From contig NZ_LODL01000007.1 in NCBI RefSeq assembly GCF_001551835.1, positions 46,618 through 110,617 of the forward strand: 64,000 nucleotides of DNA. Reading direction: 5' to 3'. This DNA is from Dechloromonas denitrificans (GTDB taxonomy: Bacteria; Pseudomonadota; Gammaproteobacteria; Burkholderiales; Rhodocyclaceae). Shown piece by piece: positions 52,062-60,998 of the stretch (position 1 is its first letter; the number at the start of each line of letters is the position of its first letter). Under the pieces are notes generated by a model, which saw only the letters and a list, made by a program, of their open reading frames with translations, did no database searches and was not told where the DNA came from. Position numbers and translations under genes: made by a program.

Positions 52062-52640
52062 ATGCAAAAACTGACCAAGCTCTCTGCCGCCCTCGTCCTC
52101 GCCGCCGCTGCCGCCGCTCCGGCCCTGGCCGCCCCGGAAACCTACGTCACCGACGGCACCCACACCTTCCCGCGCTTCTCGTACAGCCACTTCGGCTACT
52201 CGACCCAGCTCTCGCGCTTCGACAAGGCCAGCGGCAAGATCGTCCTCGACAAGGCCGCCAAGACTGCCTCGGTCGAAGTCGTGATCGACACCAAGTCGGT
52301 CAACACCGGCTACGACACTTTCAACGAGCACATCCAGGGTGAAGACTTCCTCGACACCGCCAAGTACCCGACCGCCACCTTCAAGTCCACCAAGGTCGTC
52401 TTCGAAGGCGACAAGCCGGTCAGCATCGAAGGCAACCTGACCCTGAAGGGTGTCACCAAGCCGGTCACGCTGACCGTCACCTCCTTCCAGGCGATGCCGC
52501 ACCCGATGGTCAAGAAGGATGCGATCGGCGCCAATGCCTTCACCGTCGTCAAGCGCTCCGAATTCAACGCCGGCAAGTACGCCCCCCACGTCGGCGACGA
52601 TGTCCGCATCGACATCGCCATCGAAGCGATCAAGCAATAA
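52062..52640 (+). CDS. YceI-family periplasmic lipid-binding protein (copy 2)
   Basis: 192 aa. Signal peptide ending AAPALA. Canonical YceI: YVTDGTHTFPRFSYSHFGYSTQLSRFDKASG, VEVVIDTKSVNTGYDTFNEHIQGEDFLDTAKYPTATF, and GANAFTVVKRSEFNAGKYAPHVGDDVRIDI. Closer to the E. coli type than copy 1. Ends in a strong terminator. Confidence 0.92.
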   Translation: MQKLTKLSAALVLAAAAAAPALAAPETYVTDGTHTFPRFSYSHFGYSTQLSRFDKASGKIVLDKAAKTASVEVVIDTKSVNTGYDTFNEHIQGEDFLDTAKYPTATFKSTKVVFEGDKPVSIEGNLTLKGVTKPVTLTVTSFQAMPHPMVKKDAIGANAFTVVKRSEFNAGKYAPHVGDDVRIDIAIEAIKQ

Positions 52641-52661
52641 GTTTTTCCGGCTGAACGACAA

Positions 52662-52696
52662 CGGGCCGGACGCCTGGCGGCGTCCGGCCCGTTTTT
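52662..52696 (+). terminator. strong intrinsic terminator
   Basis: CGGGCCGGACGCC (52662-52674) and GGCGTCCGGCCCG (52679-52691) form a perfect 13-bp stem with a TGGC loop, followed by TTTTT. Ends the LigB/b561/YceI transcript. Confidence 0.93.
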
Positions 52697-52714
52697 CGTG
52701 CACCGGAAAAGCGG

Positions 52715-53488
52715 TTACAGGGCGAGATCGCTCAAGGGCGCCAGTTGATAGCCGGCCGCTTCCAGACCTTGGCGGATGGCGCGGGCCGAGGCAACGGCCT
52801 GGGCGCCGTCGCCGTGCACGCAAATACTGGCAATCGGCGTCGGCAGCCGCTTGCCGCTCAGGCTGATCAGCGCCCCGGCTTCCAGCATGCGCAACACGTG
52901 TTCCAGGCTGGCTGCCGCATCGTGGATCATCGCGCCCGGCTGACTGCGTGGCACCAGTTGGCCATCATCCTGATAGGCCCGGTCGGCAAAGATCTCGATG
53001 GCGACCGGCAAGCCGGCCCGCTGGCCAGCCTCGGCCAGTGCCGAACAGGCCGGGGCGAGCAGGATCAGCGAACGGTCGAGACGGGCGATGCTGGCGGCGA
53101 CGACATCGGCCAGTTGCGGGTCGGCGCAGGCCATGTTGTTCAGCGCGCCGTGCGGTTTGACATGGGTCACCGCCTGCCCTTCGCTGGCTGCCATCGCCTG
53201 CAGGGCACCGATCTGGTAGATCAGCAAGGCGCCCAGCTCGTCGGCCGGAATATCCATCCGCCGCCGGCCGAAGCCCTGCAGGTCGGGGAAGGCCGGGTGG
53301 GCGCCGAGGCTGACGCCGCGTGTCTTTGCCGCGCGCACCGTGTTGCGCATGACCAGCGGGTCGCCGGCATGAAAGCCGCAGGCGACGTTGGCGCTGCCGA
53401 CGATGTCGAGCAAGGCGGCATCGTCCCCCATCGACCAGGCGCCGAAGCTTTCGCCGAGATCGGCATTGAGATTGATGCGAGTGGCCAT
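52715..53488 (-). CDS. pxpA: 5-oxoprolinase subunit A
   Basis: 257 aa. INLNADLGESFGAWSMGDDAALLDIVGSANVACGFHAGDP is the LamB/YcsF start, followed by HPAFPDLQGFGRRRMD and AGLPVAIEIFADRAYQDDGQLVPRSQPGAMIHD, with ICVHGDG at the end. With PxpB and PxpC hydrolyses 5-oxoproline to glutamate with ATP. Last gene of the operon; the ATG at 53488 has GGAG upstream. Confidence 0.95.
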   Translation of the reverse strand: MATRINLNADLGESFGAWSMGDDAALLDIVGSANVACGFHAGDPLVMRNTVRAAKTRGVSLGAHPAFPDLQGFGRRRMDIPADELGALLIYQIGALQAMAASEGQAVTHVKPHGALNNMACADPQLADVVAASIARLDRSLILLAPACSALAEAGQRAGLPVAIEIFADRAYQDDGQLVPRSQPGAMIHDAAASLEHVLRMLEAGALISLSGKRLPTPIASICVHGDGAQAVASARAIRQGLEAAGYQLAPLSDLAL

Positions 53489-53507
53489 GCTTGCTCCTTG
53501 CAATTGA

Positions 53508-54542
53508 CTAGCGATCGGCGCGGACCATGCCGCTGATCAGGTTGCCTTGGTAAAGGGCCGCCTCGTCGAGATAGCCAGCCGGCAGATAAGGACGGATGCC
53601 ATTTACCCAGGCCTGCCAGCGCGCCTCGCGGGCGGCGAGGATTTCTGCGCTTTTTTCGAGGTCGACCGCAGCAAAGCGCAATTCCTCCCCCGGGCGGCAC
53701 TGGCCGAGCCGGGGCAGATCGGCGCTGATCACCGTGGCGATTTTCGGATAGCCGCCGACCGTCTGGCAATCGGCGAGCAGGATGATCGGCTGGCCGTTGC
53801 CCGGCACCTGGATGGCGCCCGGCGTCACCGCATCCGAGACGATATCGGCCGCCGCGGCGCTGCGATGAGCCAGGCGGGGACCGCTCAGGCGCATGCCCAT
53901 GCGGTCGCTTTCCGGCGTCACCGTGTAGGGCTGGCCGAGCAGTTCGGCCAGTGCCGCTTCGCTGAAGTGCGTCGCCTGCGGCCCGAGCATGACATGCAGC
54001 GGTCCGCTGTCGTGCGTCCACGGCTCGGCCTGGTATTCGCGATATTCGCGCTGGCCCAGGCGGGCGCACGGCAAGCAGTCGCCCGCCGCCGGCAGGCGCC
54101 CGTGCAGGCCACCGATGGCCGCCCGCAAATAGGTCGAGCGGCTGCCCAGTTCACTCGCTACGGCAATGCCGCCGGACAGTGCGAGATAGGCGGTGCCACC
54201 GTTGACCGGGCCGACCGTCAGGCAGTCGCCGCTATCGAGCGTCGCCGTGCTCCAGGCGACAAGCTCCTGCGGGCTGCCACCCTGGCGGACGATGCTGGCC
54301 GTGAGGTTGCCGGTCAGCGCCAGGCGCAGCGGCCCCTGGCCAACCCGCAGGCGTGGGCCGATGCCGCGGATTTCCAGACAGGCCGCCCCGCCCGGGTTGC
54401 CGACCAGGGCATTGGCGCAGCGGGCGAACAGCGGGTCGAGAAAACCGGAACTGGCGATGCCCATATGGCGATAGCCCGGCCGCCCGGCATCCTGGATGCT
54501 GTTGCCGAGGCCGCCATCAAGCACTTCGACGAAGGCGCTCAT
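53508..54542 (-). CDS. pxpC: 5-oxoprolinase subunit C
   Basis: 344 aa, AHS2 domain: FVEVLDGGLGNSIQDAGRPGYRHMGIASSGFLDPLFARCANALVGN, SDRMGMRLSGPRLAHR, SDAVTPGAIQVPGNGQPIILLADCQTVGGYPKIATVI. Kinase/amidase-like subunit of 5-oxoprolinase. Overlaps the pxpB stop by four bases. Confidence 0.95.
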   Translation of the reverse strand: MSAFVEVLDGGLGNSIQDAGRPGYRHMGIASSGFLDPLFARCANALVGNPGGAACLEIRGIGPRLRVGQGPLRLALTGNLTASIVRQGGSPQELVAWSTATLDSGDCLTVGPVNGGTAYLALSGGIAVASELGSRSTYLRAAIGGLHGRLPAAGDCLPCARLGQREYREYQAEPWTHDSGPLHVMLGPQATHFSEAALAELLGQPYTVTPESDRMGMRLSGPRLAHRSAAAADIVSDAVTPGAIQVPGNGQPIILLADCQTVGGYPKIATVISADLPRLGQCRPGEELRFAAVDLEKSAEILAAREARWQAWVNGIRPYLPAGYLDEAALYQGNLISGMVRADR

Positions 54543-55300
54543 GATGGCACTCCCGCTTGCAGAAAATCGAGCCGCCGACGGCGACCGCTGTGCAGGTCGG
54601 CTGCGATGGCGTCATAGGCGGCGCGGTCGACCGGCTGCCAGCGGACGATATCGCCCGAGGCCAGCAAGGAGGGCTGCGCCTCGCCGGCGACGAACAGCGA
54701 AACCGGGGTACGGCCGAGCAGATTCCAGCCGCCCGGGCTTTCCCAGGGATAGACCGCGCACATTTCGCCGGCCACGGCAATCGAACGGGCCGGCACCTTC
54801 TGGCGCGGGCTGGCCAGGCGCGGCGTCTGCAACTGGGCCGGCAAACCGCCCATGTAGGGGAAGCCGGGCATGAAACCGATCATGTACACCCGGAACTCGC
54901 TGGCGCAGAGCAGCTCCAGCGCGGCGGCCCGGCTCAGGCCATGACGCTCGGCCACCGCCGCCAGATCCGGCGCGAAGTCGTCGTCGAAACAGGCCGGCAG
55001 GGACCAGTGGCGGCCCTGCACGACACTGCCCCGGGCCTGCCCGGCCAGTTGGCGCAGGGCCTCGCCCAACGCCGCCCCCGAGCCCCGCAACGGATCGTAA
55101 TGAACGGTCAGCGAACGAAAGGTCGGCACGATGTCGATGATCCCGGCCAAGGCCGGCGAACTCCCCCGGGCCGCCTGCAGCGACTCGAAAAAGCCCATCA
55201 CCCGGCCGTGCACCGCCGGATCGATGCGATCGCCGAACTCCACGGTCCAGGCCCCGTCGCCCAGCGGCAGCAGGTGGGGCTGATCTTTCTCGTAGCTCAT
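54539..55300 (-). CDS. pxpB: 5-oxoprolinase subunit B
   Basis: 253 aa, AHS1 domain: LPLGDGAWTVEFGDRIDPAVHGRV, IIDIVPTFRSLTVHYDPL, RVYMIGFMPGFPYMGGLPAQLQTPRL, SIAVAGEMCAVYPWESPGGWNLLGRTPVSLF. Starts 9 bp downstream of the TRAP permease stop, so 5-oxoproline is probably the transported substrate. Confidence 0.95.
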   Translation of the reverse strand: MSYEKDQPHLLPLGDGAWTVEFGDRIDPAVHGRVMGFFESLQAARGSSPALAGIIDIVPTFRSLTVHYDPLRGSGAALGEALRQLAGQARGSVVQGRHWSLPACFDDDFAPDLAAVAERHGLSRAAALELLCASEFRVYMIGFMPGFPYMGGLPAQLQTPRLASPRQKVPARSIAVAGEMCAVYPWESPGGWNLLGRTPVSLFVAGEAQPSLLASGDIVRWQPVDRAAYDAIAADLHSGRRRRLDFLQAGVPS

Positions 55301-55309
55301 GATCGTCGG

Positions 55310-56608
55310 TCAGCCCGCCATCTGCTGCGGCAGCCAGGTAATCAGGCCGGGGAAGAAATAGAGCAGCAGCACGGCACCAATCATCAGCAGGAACATCGGG
55401 AAGGCATGCTTGGCCAGCCAGGTGATTTCCTTCTTGGTCATGCCCTGCAGCACGAACAGATTGAAACCGACCGGCGGCGTAATCTGCGCCATCTCGACGA
55501 CCAGCACGACGAAGATGCCGAACCAGACAAGATCCAGGCCGGCCGCCTCGACCGTGGGCAGGAGCACGCCCATGGTCAGCACGACGATCGAGATGCCATC
55601 GAGGAAACAGCCGAGGACGACGAAAAACACCATCAGGGCGAGGATCAGTGAGAACGGCGACAGGTTCAGGCTGCCGATCCATTCGGCCAGATGCCGCGGC
55701 AGGCCGATGTAGCCCATGGCCAGCGTCAGGAAGGCAGCGCCGGCCAGGATCAGTGCGATCATGCAATAAAGCCGGGTCGCGCCGAGCAAGCCGTCACGGA
55801 AATTCTTCCAGTTCAGCTCGCCCTGGGTCAGCGCGATGATCATCGAGCCGACGACGCCGAGGGCGGCTGCTTCGGTGGCGGTGGCGATGCCGGTATAGAT
55901 CGAGCCGAGGACGGCAGCGATCAGCGAGATGACCGGGATCAGGTGACGCGATTCGCTCAGCTTCTGCAGGAAGGTGAAGTTCTGGTCGGCCGGCGGGATC
56001 TGGTCGGGATGGAGCAGCGACCAGACGATGGTGTAACCCATGAACAGGCTGGCCAGCAGCAGGCCGGGCACGACGCCGGCGATGAAGAGCTGGGCGATCG
56101 AGACATTGGCCGTGACGCCATAGACGATCATGATGATCGACGGTGGAATGAGCAGGCCGAGCGTCCCGGCGCCGGCCAGCGTGCCGATCGCGATGTGCTC
56201 CGGGTAGCCGCGCCGCTTCAGTTCGGGCAGCGTCATCTTGCCGATGGTGGCGCAGGTCGCAGCGGACGAACCGGAAACCGCGGCGAAGATGGTGCAGCCG
56301 ATGATATTGGTGTGCAACAGCCGGCCCGGCAGCTTTTCCAGCCACGGCGCCAGGCCCTTGAACATGTCTTCGGAGAGCTTGGTACGGAACAGGATTTCGC
56401 CCATCCAGACGAACAGCGGCAAGGCGGTCAGCGTCCAGGACGAGGCCGAACCCCAGATGGTGACGGCCATGCTGTCGCCGACCGGGCGGCTGGTGAACAG
56501 CTCCATGCCGATCCAGGCGACGCCGGTCAGTGCCAGGCCGATCCAGACGCCCGAGCCGAGAATGGCGAACAGGGCGACAACCAGCAACAAGGTGATTGTG
56601 AGATCCAT
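55310..56608 (-). CDS. TRAP transporter large permease (DctM)
   Basis: 432 aa, twelve hydrophobic segments. GSSAATCATIGKMTLPELKRRGYPEHIAIGTLAGAGTLGLLIPPSIIMIVYG is the DctM signature; DGISIVVLTMGVLLPTVEAAGLD and MAQITPPVGFNLFVLQGMT follow as usual. Inner membrane. Member of the dctPQM-pxpBCA operon. Confidence 0.93.
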   Translation of the reverse strand: MDLTITLLLVVALFAILGSGVWIGLALTGVAWIGMELFTSRPVGDSMAVTIWGSASSWTLTALPLFVWMGEILFRTKLSEDMFKGLAPWLEKLPGRLLHTNIIGCTIFAAVSGSSAATCATIGKMTLPELKRRGYPEHIAIGTLAGAGTLGLLIPPSIIMIVYGVTANVSIAQLFIAGVVPGLLLASLFMGYTIVWSLLHPDQIPPADQNFTFLQKLSESRHLIPVISLIAAVLGSIYTGIATATEAAALGVVGSMIIALTQGELNWKNFRDGLLGATRLYCMIALILAGAAFLTLAMGYIGLPRHLAEWIGSLNLSPFSLILALMVFFVVLGCFLDGISIVVLTMGVLLPTVEAAGLDLVWFGIFVVLVVEMAQITPPVGFNLFVLQGMTKKEITWLAKHAFPMFLLMIGAVLLLYFFPGLITWLPQQMAG

Positions 56609-56618
56609 GGTTGTTTCC

Positions 56619-57137
56619 TTATTCGATGTGGGCCGGCTCGCCGTCGAGCGCTTCTTCGCGCAGGGTGCGGCCAGTCAGCAGCAGAACGAGATCCATGACG
56701 AAGGCCAGCGCGAACAGGCTGGTGCCGACGGCCATGCCGATCTGCGGAATCCACAGCGGCGTTGCATCGAGGCCGGTGGAAATGTCGAAAAACTCCCGGC
56801 TCTGCAGCACCAGGCGAATCGAGAACCAGGCCAGGGCGCCGGCCAGCACGACGGCAACCAGATGGCAGAAGATGTCGAGGTAGCGATGGGCGGCGGCCGG
56901 CAGTTGATTGATGATCAGCGTGACGCGAATGTGCTCGCCGCGGCGCAAGGTCGGGGCCAGCGCCAGGAAGGCGGCGGTCGCCGTGCAGTAACCGGCATAG
57001 GCGTCGGCACCGGGCAGATCCAGCGCCGGAATCAGGCGGCCGAAAATGCTTGCCAGAACAGCCAGCAGCGTACCGATCATGAAGAGGCCCGACAGATAGC
57101 CGGCCATCGAAAAGAGGCTGTTCAGCAGTTTGCGCAT
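56619..57137 (-). CDS. TRAP transporter small permease (DctQ)
   Basis: 172 aa, four helices. GADAYAGYCTATAAFLALAPTLRRGEHIRVTLIINQLPA is the conserved core (E-H-I-R motif). The start is the ATG giving MRKLLNSLFSMAGYLSGLF. Partner of the large permease. A hairpin lies between dctP and this gene. Confidence 0.9.
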   Translation of the reverse strand: MRKLLNSLFSMAGYLSGLFMIGTLLAVLASIFGRLIPALDLPGADAYAGYCTATAAFLALAPTLRRGEHIRVTLIINQLPAAAHRYLDIFCHLVAVVLAGALAWFSIRLVLQSREFFDISTGLDATPLWIPQIGMAVGTSLFALAFVMDLVLLLTGRTLREEALDGEPAHIE

Positions 57138-57153
57138 GGCGAATCTCTCAAAA

Positions 57154-57180
57154 AAGGGTCTTTCCGGCGGAAAGACCCTT
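57154..57180 (-). terminator. intercistronic hairpin between dctP and dctQ
   Basis: AAGGGTCTTTCC (57154-57165) and GGAAAGACCCTT (57169-57180) form a perfect 12-bp stem with a 3-base loop, followed on the minus strand by TTTTGAG. Probably a partial terminator/mRNA stabiliser giving more binding protein than permease. Confidence 0.8.
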
Positions 57181-57195
57181 GGGGGTTGGCAATGC

Positions 57196-58170
57196 TTACT
57201 TGCGGAAGGCGTCGACGATGGCTTGGCCATCGGCGCCGGCCTGCTTCGTCCAGTCGGCGATCATCGTTTCGCCGACCTTCTTCAGATCGGCCTTCAACTG
57301 GGCCGAACCGCCTTCAACCTTGATGCCGTTCTTGACCAGTTGCTCGATGTACCAGGCATTCTTCTCCTGGCTGATCTTCCAGCCCCGGCTTTCGGCTTCG
57401 GCGGCAGCTTTCAGCAGGGCGTCCTGGCTCGGCTTGTCGAGGGCGTCGAACGACTTCTTGGAGACGATGATCAGGTTTTTCGGCAGCCAGGCGCTGACGT
57501 CGTAGTAATACTTGACCTGCTCCCAGACCTTGCTGTCGTAGCCGGTCGCCGCCGAGGTCATGAAGGTATTGACCGCACCGGTCGCCAGCGCCTGGGTCAA
57601 TTCGGCCGCCTGCACGGTAACCGCCTGGGCGCCGACGAGTTGGGCGATACGACTGGTGTTGGGGTTGTAGGCCCGCCACTTGGCGCCCTTCAGGTCAGCC
57701 GCCGAGTTGATCGGCTTGGCGCTGAAAATGCCTTGCGGCGGCCAGGGCACCGCGTAGAGCAGCTTGATGCCCTGCTTGGCGAGATGGGCTTCGGTGACGG
57801 CACGCGAGGCCTGCCACAGCTTCTGCGCTTCCGGGTAGCTGGTGGCCAGGAAGGGGATCGAATCGGTGCCGAAAATCGGGTTCTCGTTGGAGTAACCGGA
57901 AATGATGATTTCGCCGATCTGGGCCTGACCGCCCTGCACGGCCCGCTTGATTTCATTGGCCTTGAACAGCGAACCGCTGTCATGGACGGTCAGCGTCAGC
58001 TTGCCGCCGGTCAGCTTCTCGACATCCTTGGCAAAGAACTGGATATTGGCGGTGTGGAAGTTCGAGGTCGGGTAACCGGTCGGCATGTCCCACTTCTGCT
58101 GGGCATGGACGGCGGCGGTTGAAAACAGCAAGGTGCTCGTAACGCCGAGGGCGGCGAGGGTTTTCAGCAT
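57196..58170 (-). CDS. TRAP transporter substrate-binding protein (DctP)
   Basis: 324 aa with signal peptide ending STAAVHA, and CAGGAG before ATG 58170. DctP motifs: MPTGYPTSNFHTANIQFFAKDVEKLTGGKLTLTVHDSGSLFKANEIKRAVQGGQAQIGEI, VPWPPQGIFSAKPINSAADLKGAKWRAYNPNTSRIAQLVGAQAV. Periplasmic. The ligand is likely 5-oxoproline or another cyclic amide, given the 5-oxoprolinase genes behind it. Confidence 0.92.
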   Translation of the reverse strand: MLKTLAALGVTSTLLFSTAAVHAQQKWDMPTGYPTSNFHTANIQFFAKDVEKLTGGKLTLTVHDSGSLFKANEIKRAVQGGQAQIGEIIISGYSNENPIFGTDSIPFLATSYPEAQKLWQASRAVTEAHLAKQGIKLLYAVPWPPQGIFSAKPINSAADLKGAKWRAYNPNTSRIAQLVGAQAVTVQAAELTQALATGAVNTFMTSAATGYDSKVWEQVKYYYDVSAWLPKNLIIVSKKSFDALDKPSQDALLKAAAEAESRGWKISQEKNAWYIEQLVKNGIKVEGGSAQLKADLKKVGETMIADWTKQAGADGQAIVDAFRK

Positions 58171-58220
58171 GGCAATCTCCTGGGGTCGGGTTGGGGTGGC
58201 GTGCCAGTGGGACATCATGA

Positions 58221-58251
58221 CCGGGGCCGCTGTTCAACACGGCGGCCCCGG
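58221..58251. other. 10-bp stem-loop in dctP 5' region
   Basis: CCGGGGCCGC (58221-58230) and GCGGCCCCGG (58242-58251) pair perfectly around an 11-nt loop, 51 bp upstream of the dctP start. No U-run, so probably an mRNA leader structure. Confidence 0.55.
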
Positions 58252-58278
58252 GTGCTTAACAAATTCGATACGGCGATG

Positions 58279-58298
58279 TAACGTTAAGAAAACGTTAA
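58279..58298. promoter_or_regulatory. MarR operator candidate of pxp/TRAP operon
   Basis: AACGTTAA occurs twice, at 58280-58287 and 58291-58298, one helical turn (11 bp) apart, each centred on a palindromic AACGTT. It lies between the divergent dctP and MarR genes, so it is a likely site for that regulator. Confidence 0.55.
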
Positions 58299-58356
58299 TA
58301 AAAAGTCAACATATTGTTTTGCTATACTTTCACCATCTTGCCCGGACCGAATTGCC

Positions 58357-58911
58357 ATGACCGCACCCAAGCAACAAGCCAGCAGCCCTGAGGAAAATCG
58401 CGCCCCGGTTGGCCAGCGTATCGTTTCGTCGGCCCACCTCGTTTCCGAGAAGTCGCCGGAACTGTCCGAGTTCGAATTCGGCATGATCATCGCCGCCAAC
58501 GCCTTCAACCGCTGGCTGATCCGTTGCATGGGCGCCGCCGGCGTCAAGGACATGACGCCGGTCGACGTGCTGGTGCTGCACCACATCAATCACCGGCGCA
58601 GCGAGAAACGGCTGTCCGACATCTGCTTCGTCCTCAATATCGAAGACACCCACGTCGTTTCGTACTCGGTGAAAAAGCTGCTCGGCATGGCCCTGCTCAA
58701 CAGCACCAAGCGCGGCAAGGAAGTATTTTTCGCGACCACCGACGAAGGCGCCGCCCTCTGCCAGCGCTACCGGGAAGTACGCGAAGCCTGCCTGCTGCCC
58801 GGCTTTTCCGGCCTTTCGGAAGAGAACGAGCGACTCGGCGAACTGGCCCGCACGCTACGCCACCTGTCCGGCCGCTACGACCAGGCGGCACGCGCCGCCA
58901 CCGCCTACTAA
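58357..58911 (+). CDS. MarR-family regulator (winged-helix DNA-binding)
   Basis: 184 aa. N-terminal extension (about 40 residues), then HTH: MTPVDVLVLHHINHRRSEKRLSDICFVLNIEDTHVVSYSVKKLLGMALL, wing NSTKRGKEVFFATTDEGAAL. The family often sits beside TRAP/5-oxoprolinase genes and senses their substrate. ATG at 58357 shows no strong ribosome site. Ends before a 15-bp terminator hairpin. Confidence 0.88.
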   Translation: MTAPKQQASSPEENRAPVGQRIVSSAHLVSEKSPELSEFEFGMIIAANAFNRWLIRCMGAAGVKDMTPVDVLVLHHINHRRSEKRLSDICFVLNIEDTHVVSYSVKKLLGMALLNSTKRGKEVFFATTDEGAALCQRYREVREACLLPGFSGLSEENERLGELARTLRHLSGRYDQAARAATAY

Positions 58912-58935
58912 GCAGGTCGCCCAGACCAGGCGTGC

Positions 58936-58970
58936 AAAGGGCAAAAACCGGAATTCGGTTTTTGCCCTTT
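58936..58970. terminator. bidirectional intrinsic terminator
   Basis: AAAGGGCAAAAACCG (58936-58950) and CGGTTTTTGCCCTTT (58956-58970) form a perfect 15-bp stem around GAATT, with T/A runs at both ends. It separates the MarR gene from the convergent TonB receptor gene. Confidence 0.9.
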
Positions 58971-58991
58971 TTGATACGTCGACCGCAGCAA

Positions 58992-60998
58992 TCAGAAACG
59001 GAAGATCGTTTTCAGCAACACGCTGCGCCCAAGCTGCGGCATGCGCCAGCGAGTGATCGGGAGCTGCTCGTCGACCGAGACCGGATCCTGGTAACGCTGG
59101 TCGAACAGGTTATAGATGCCGAAGGAAACCTCCCAGGGCTGCGTCGCCGGGGCATAGCTGAAGTTCAGATTGGCCAGGCCGTAAGCCGGCACTTTCTCGC
59201 TGCCGCCGGCCGCCCGCCGCTCACTCACCCACTGCCCTTCGAAAGCGGCCATCAGGCCGGCCAGGCCGGTCGGCACGGCGAGGTTGAGCTTGAGCATGTG
59301 CTGCGGCGAATTGTCCATGCCGCCCTCGGCATTGGCGGCATATTGCGTCGTGTAGCCGGTGCGCAGCCGGGCGCGGTTGCTCCACTGCTGTTCATATTCC
59401 AGTTCCAGACCGGTCGCCCGCACCGTGCTGCCATTCATCGCCTGGCCGGTCGTATCGGTCGATACCAGACGCTGCAGGTTGAAGGTGTAGAGCGCCGCGG
59501 TCAGCCGCGAAGTCAGGCCCAAACGCTTCTCCCAGGCGAATTCGAGCGACTGCATTTTTTCACTCTGCACGTCCGGGTTGCCGTAGGAATAGCTCGGTGC
59601 GACATAGAAGCGCTCATAGACCGACGGCGTCCGGAAGGCCGTGCCGTAGAGCAGCTTGAAAATACCGTAGTCCGCACCATCATGAACGAGGCCGAGACGC
59701 GGGCTCCAGAACGACTCCTGGCCGGGAACCTGGTCGTAGCGGACGCCCAGGGTCAGCAGGTTGGCACTGCCGAGCTGGATTTCGTCCTGCAGATAGAGGG
59801 TGCCCTGCCGGCGCTGCCGGCTGTCGTTCAGGCAGGGCGCGCTGCCGACACCGTAGCAGCCGTAGCCAGGGTCGTCGTTGAGCTGGTACTGGCGGGTATC
59901 GAAGCGGTATTCGAGACCGAGCGTCCACCGCTGGTCGGACCAGGCGGTGGACACCAGGCGGTTTTCGAAACCCCACCAGTTGCCGCGCGCCCGGTCGCGG
60001 TTGATCACCCGGGCGACATCCGGCGAATAGTCGTAGGGGAAATTCGCGTCGTAACCGTACTCGCCGACGTAGAGGCGCTGGTAGAGCGCGGTCCGGGCAT
60101 TGATCTGCCAGTCCTTGGCCAACTCGGCCAGCGAATAGCGATCGCTTTCCCGGTGGCCGTGGTCGTCGAAAATGGTGCCGTAACTGGCGGTCGGCACCGT
60201 CTTGTCGCGCTCGCTGTGGATCAGCGTGAAGCGCCAGTCGCTGCCGCGGGCCCGGACGAAGAGCTGGCCGCCGTTCTCGGCACCGACCCCGTGCGCCCGC
60301 TGCGGCTCGCCGCTGGCGCTGACATCGTCGAAATTGAGGCTGCGCCCGCCGGCATCGAAACCGCTCACCGAGAGCAGCAGGTCGGTTTCCTTGGCTCGCC
60401 CGCCCCAGCTCAGGCGGGCCCGGCCTTCCTGGCCGCTGCCCAGGGCGAGGCCAAGCTCGCTGCCCTTGAGGCTCTGGCCGCTGCGGGTGATGACATTGAT
60501 CACACCGAACATCGCATCGCCGCCGTAGACCGAGGCACTCGGCCCGCGCACGACTTCGATCCGCTCGACCAAGTCGAGATCGAGCGGAAAAGCGCTGTCG
60601 ACCGGCGCGCCGGCATAGATGTTCTCGTTGATCGGCACCCCGTCGATCAGGATCTGCAGGCGCGGCCGATAGTCGCCCGGCGCCGAAATGCCGCGTACCC
60701 CGGCATAGGTGTAGGTGTGGTCGTTGGTGACATTGAACCCCTGCAGGGTGCGCAAGGCATCGCCGAGGCTGCGCCAGCCGTAGAGCCGGATGTCTTCCCG
60801 CTTGAGGATCGAGACGACCGAGGGAATCGCGTCGGCATTCTCGGCGAATTTCGGCGTCGACATGATGCGCACATTGACCAGATCTTCGAGCGGTATCTCG
60901 ATGGCATCGAACTCGGCCCGCGCCAGTCCGGCAGCCATCAGTGCCAACAGCAAGGCGCTGGCACGGGGCAGCCGGCGGCGTGATAACGACATGCTCAT
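58992..60998 (-). CDS. TonB-dependent outer-membrane receptor
   Basis: 668 aa. Signal peptide with [19 protein letters not shown], no obvious TonB box. Plug domain (about 50-170): [82 protein letters not shown]; the rest is a 22-strand barrel ending [12 protein letters not shown]. Imports an unknown iron complex, corrinoid or similar. Start overlaps the upstream EAL gene by four bases, an unusual coupling. Confidence 0.9.
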   Translation of the reverse strand: MSMSLSRRRLPRASALLLALMAAGLARAEFDAIEIPLEDLVNVRIMSTPKFAENADAIPSVVSILKREDIRLYGWRSLGDALRTLQGFNVTNDHTYTYAGVRGISAPGDYRPRLQILIDGVPINENIYAGAPVDSAFPLDLDLVERIEVVRGPSASVYGGDAMFGVINVITRSGQSLKGSELGLALGSGQEGRARLSWGGRAKETDLLLSVSGFDAGGRSLNFDDVSASGEPQRAHGVGAENGGQLFVRARGSDWRFTLIHSERDKTVPTASYGTIFDDHGHRESDRYSLAELAKDWQINARTALYQRLYVGEYGYDANFPYDYSPDVARVINRDRARGNWWGFENRLVSTAWSDQRWTLGLEYRFDTRQYQLNDDPGYGCYGVGSAPCLNDSRQRRQGTLYLQDEIQLGSANLLTLGVRYDQVPGQESFWSPRLGLVHDGADYGIFKLLYGTAFRTPSVYERFYVAPSYSYGNPDVQSEKMQSLEFAWEKRLGLTSRLTAALYTFNLQRLVSTDTTGQAMNGSTVRATGLELEYEQQWSNRARLRTGYTTQYAANAEGGMDNSPQHMLKLNLAVPTGLAGLMAAFEGQWVSERRAAGGSEKVPAYGLANLNFSYAPATQPWEVSFGIYNLFDQRYQDPVSVDEQLPITRWRMPQLGRSVLLKTIFRF

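Noticed and set aside
58524..60983. 819-codon plus-strand frame opposite the TonB receptor
   Set aside because: Antisense shadow of a GC-rich gene: no domain, biased composition, while the minus strand encodes a complete TonB receptor.
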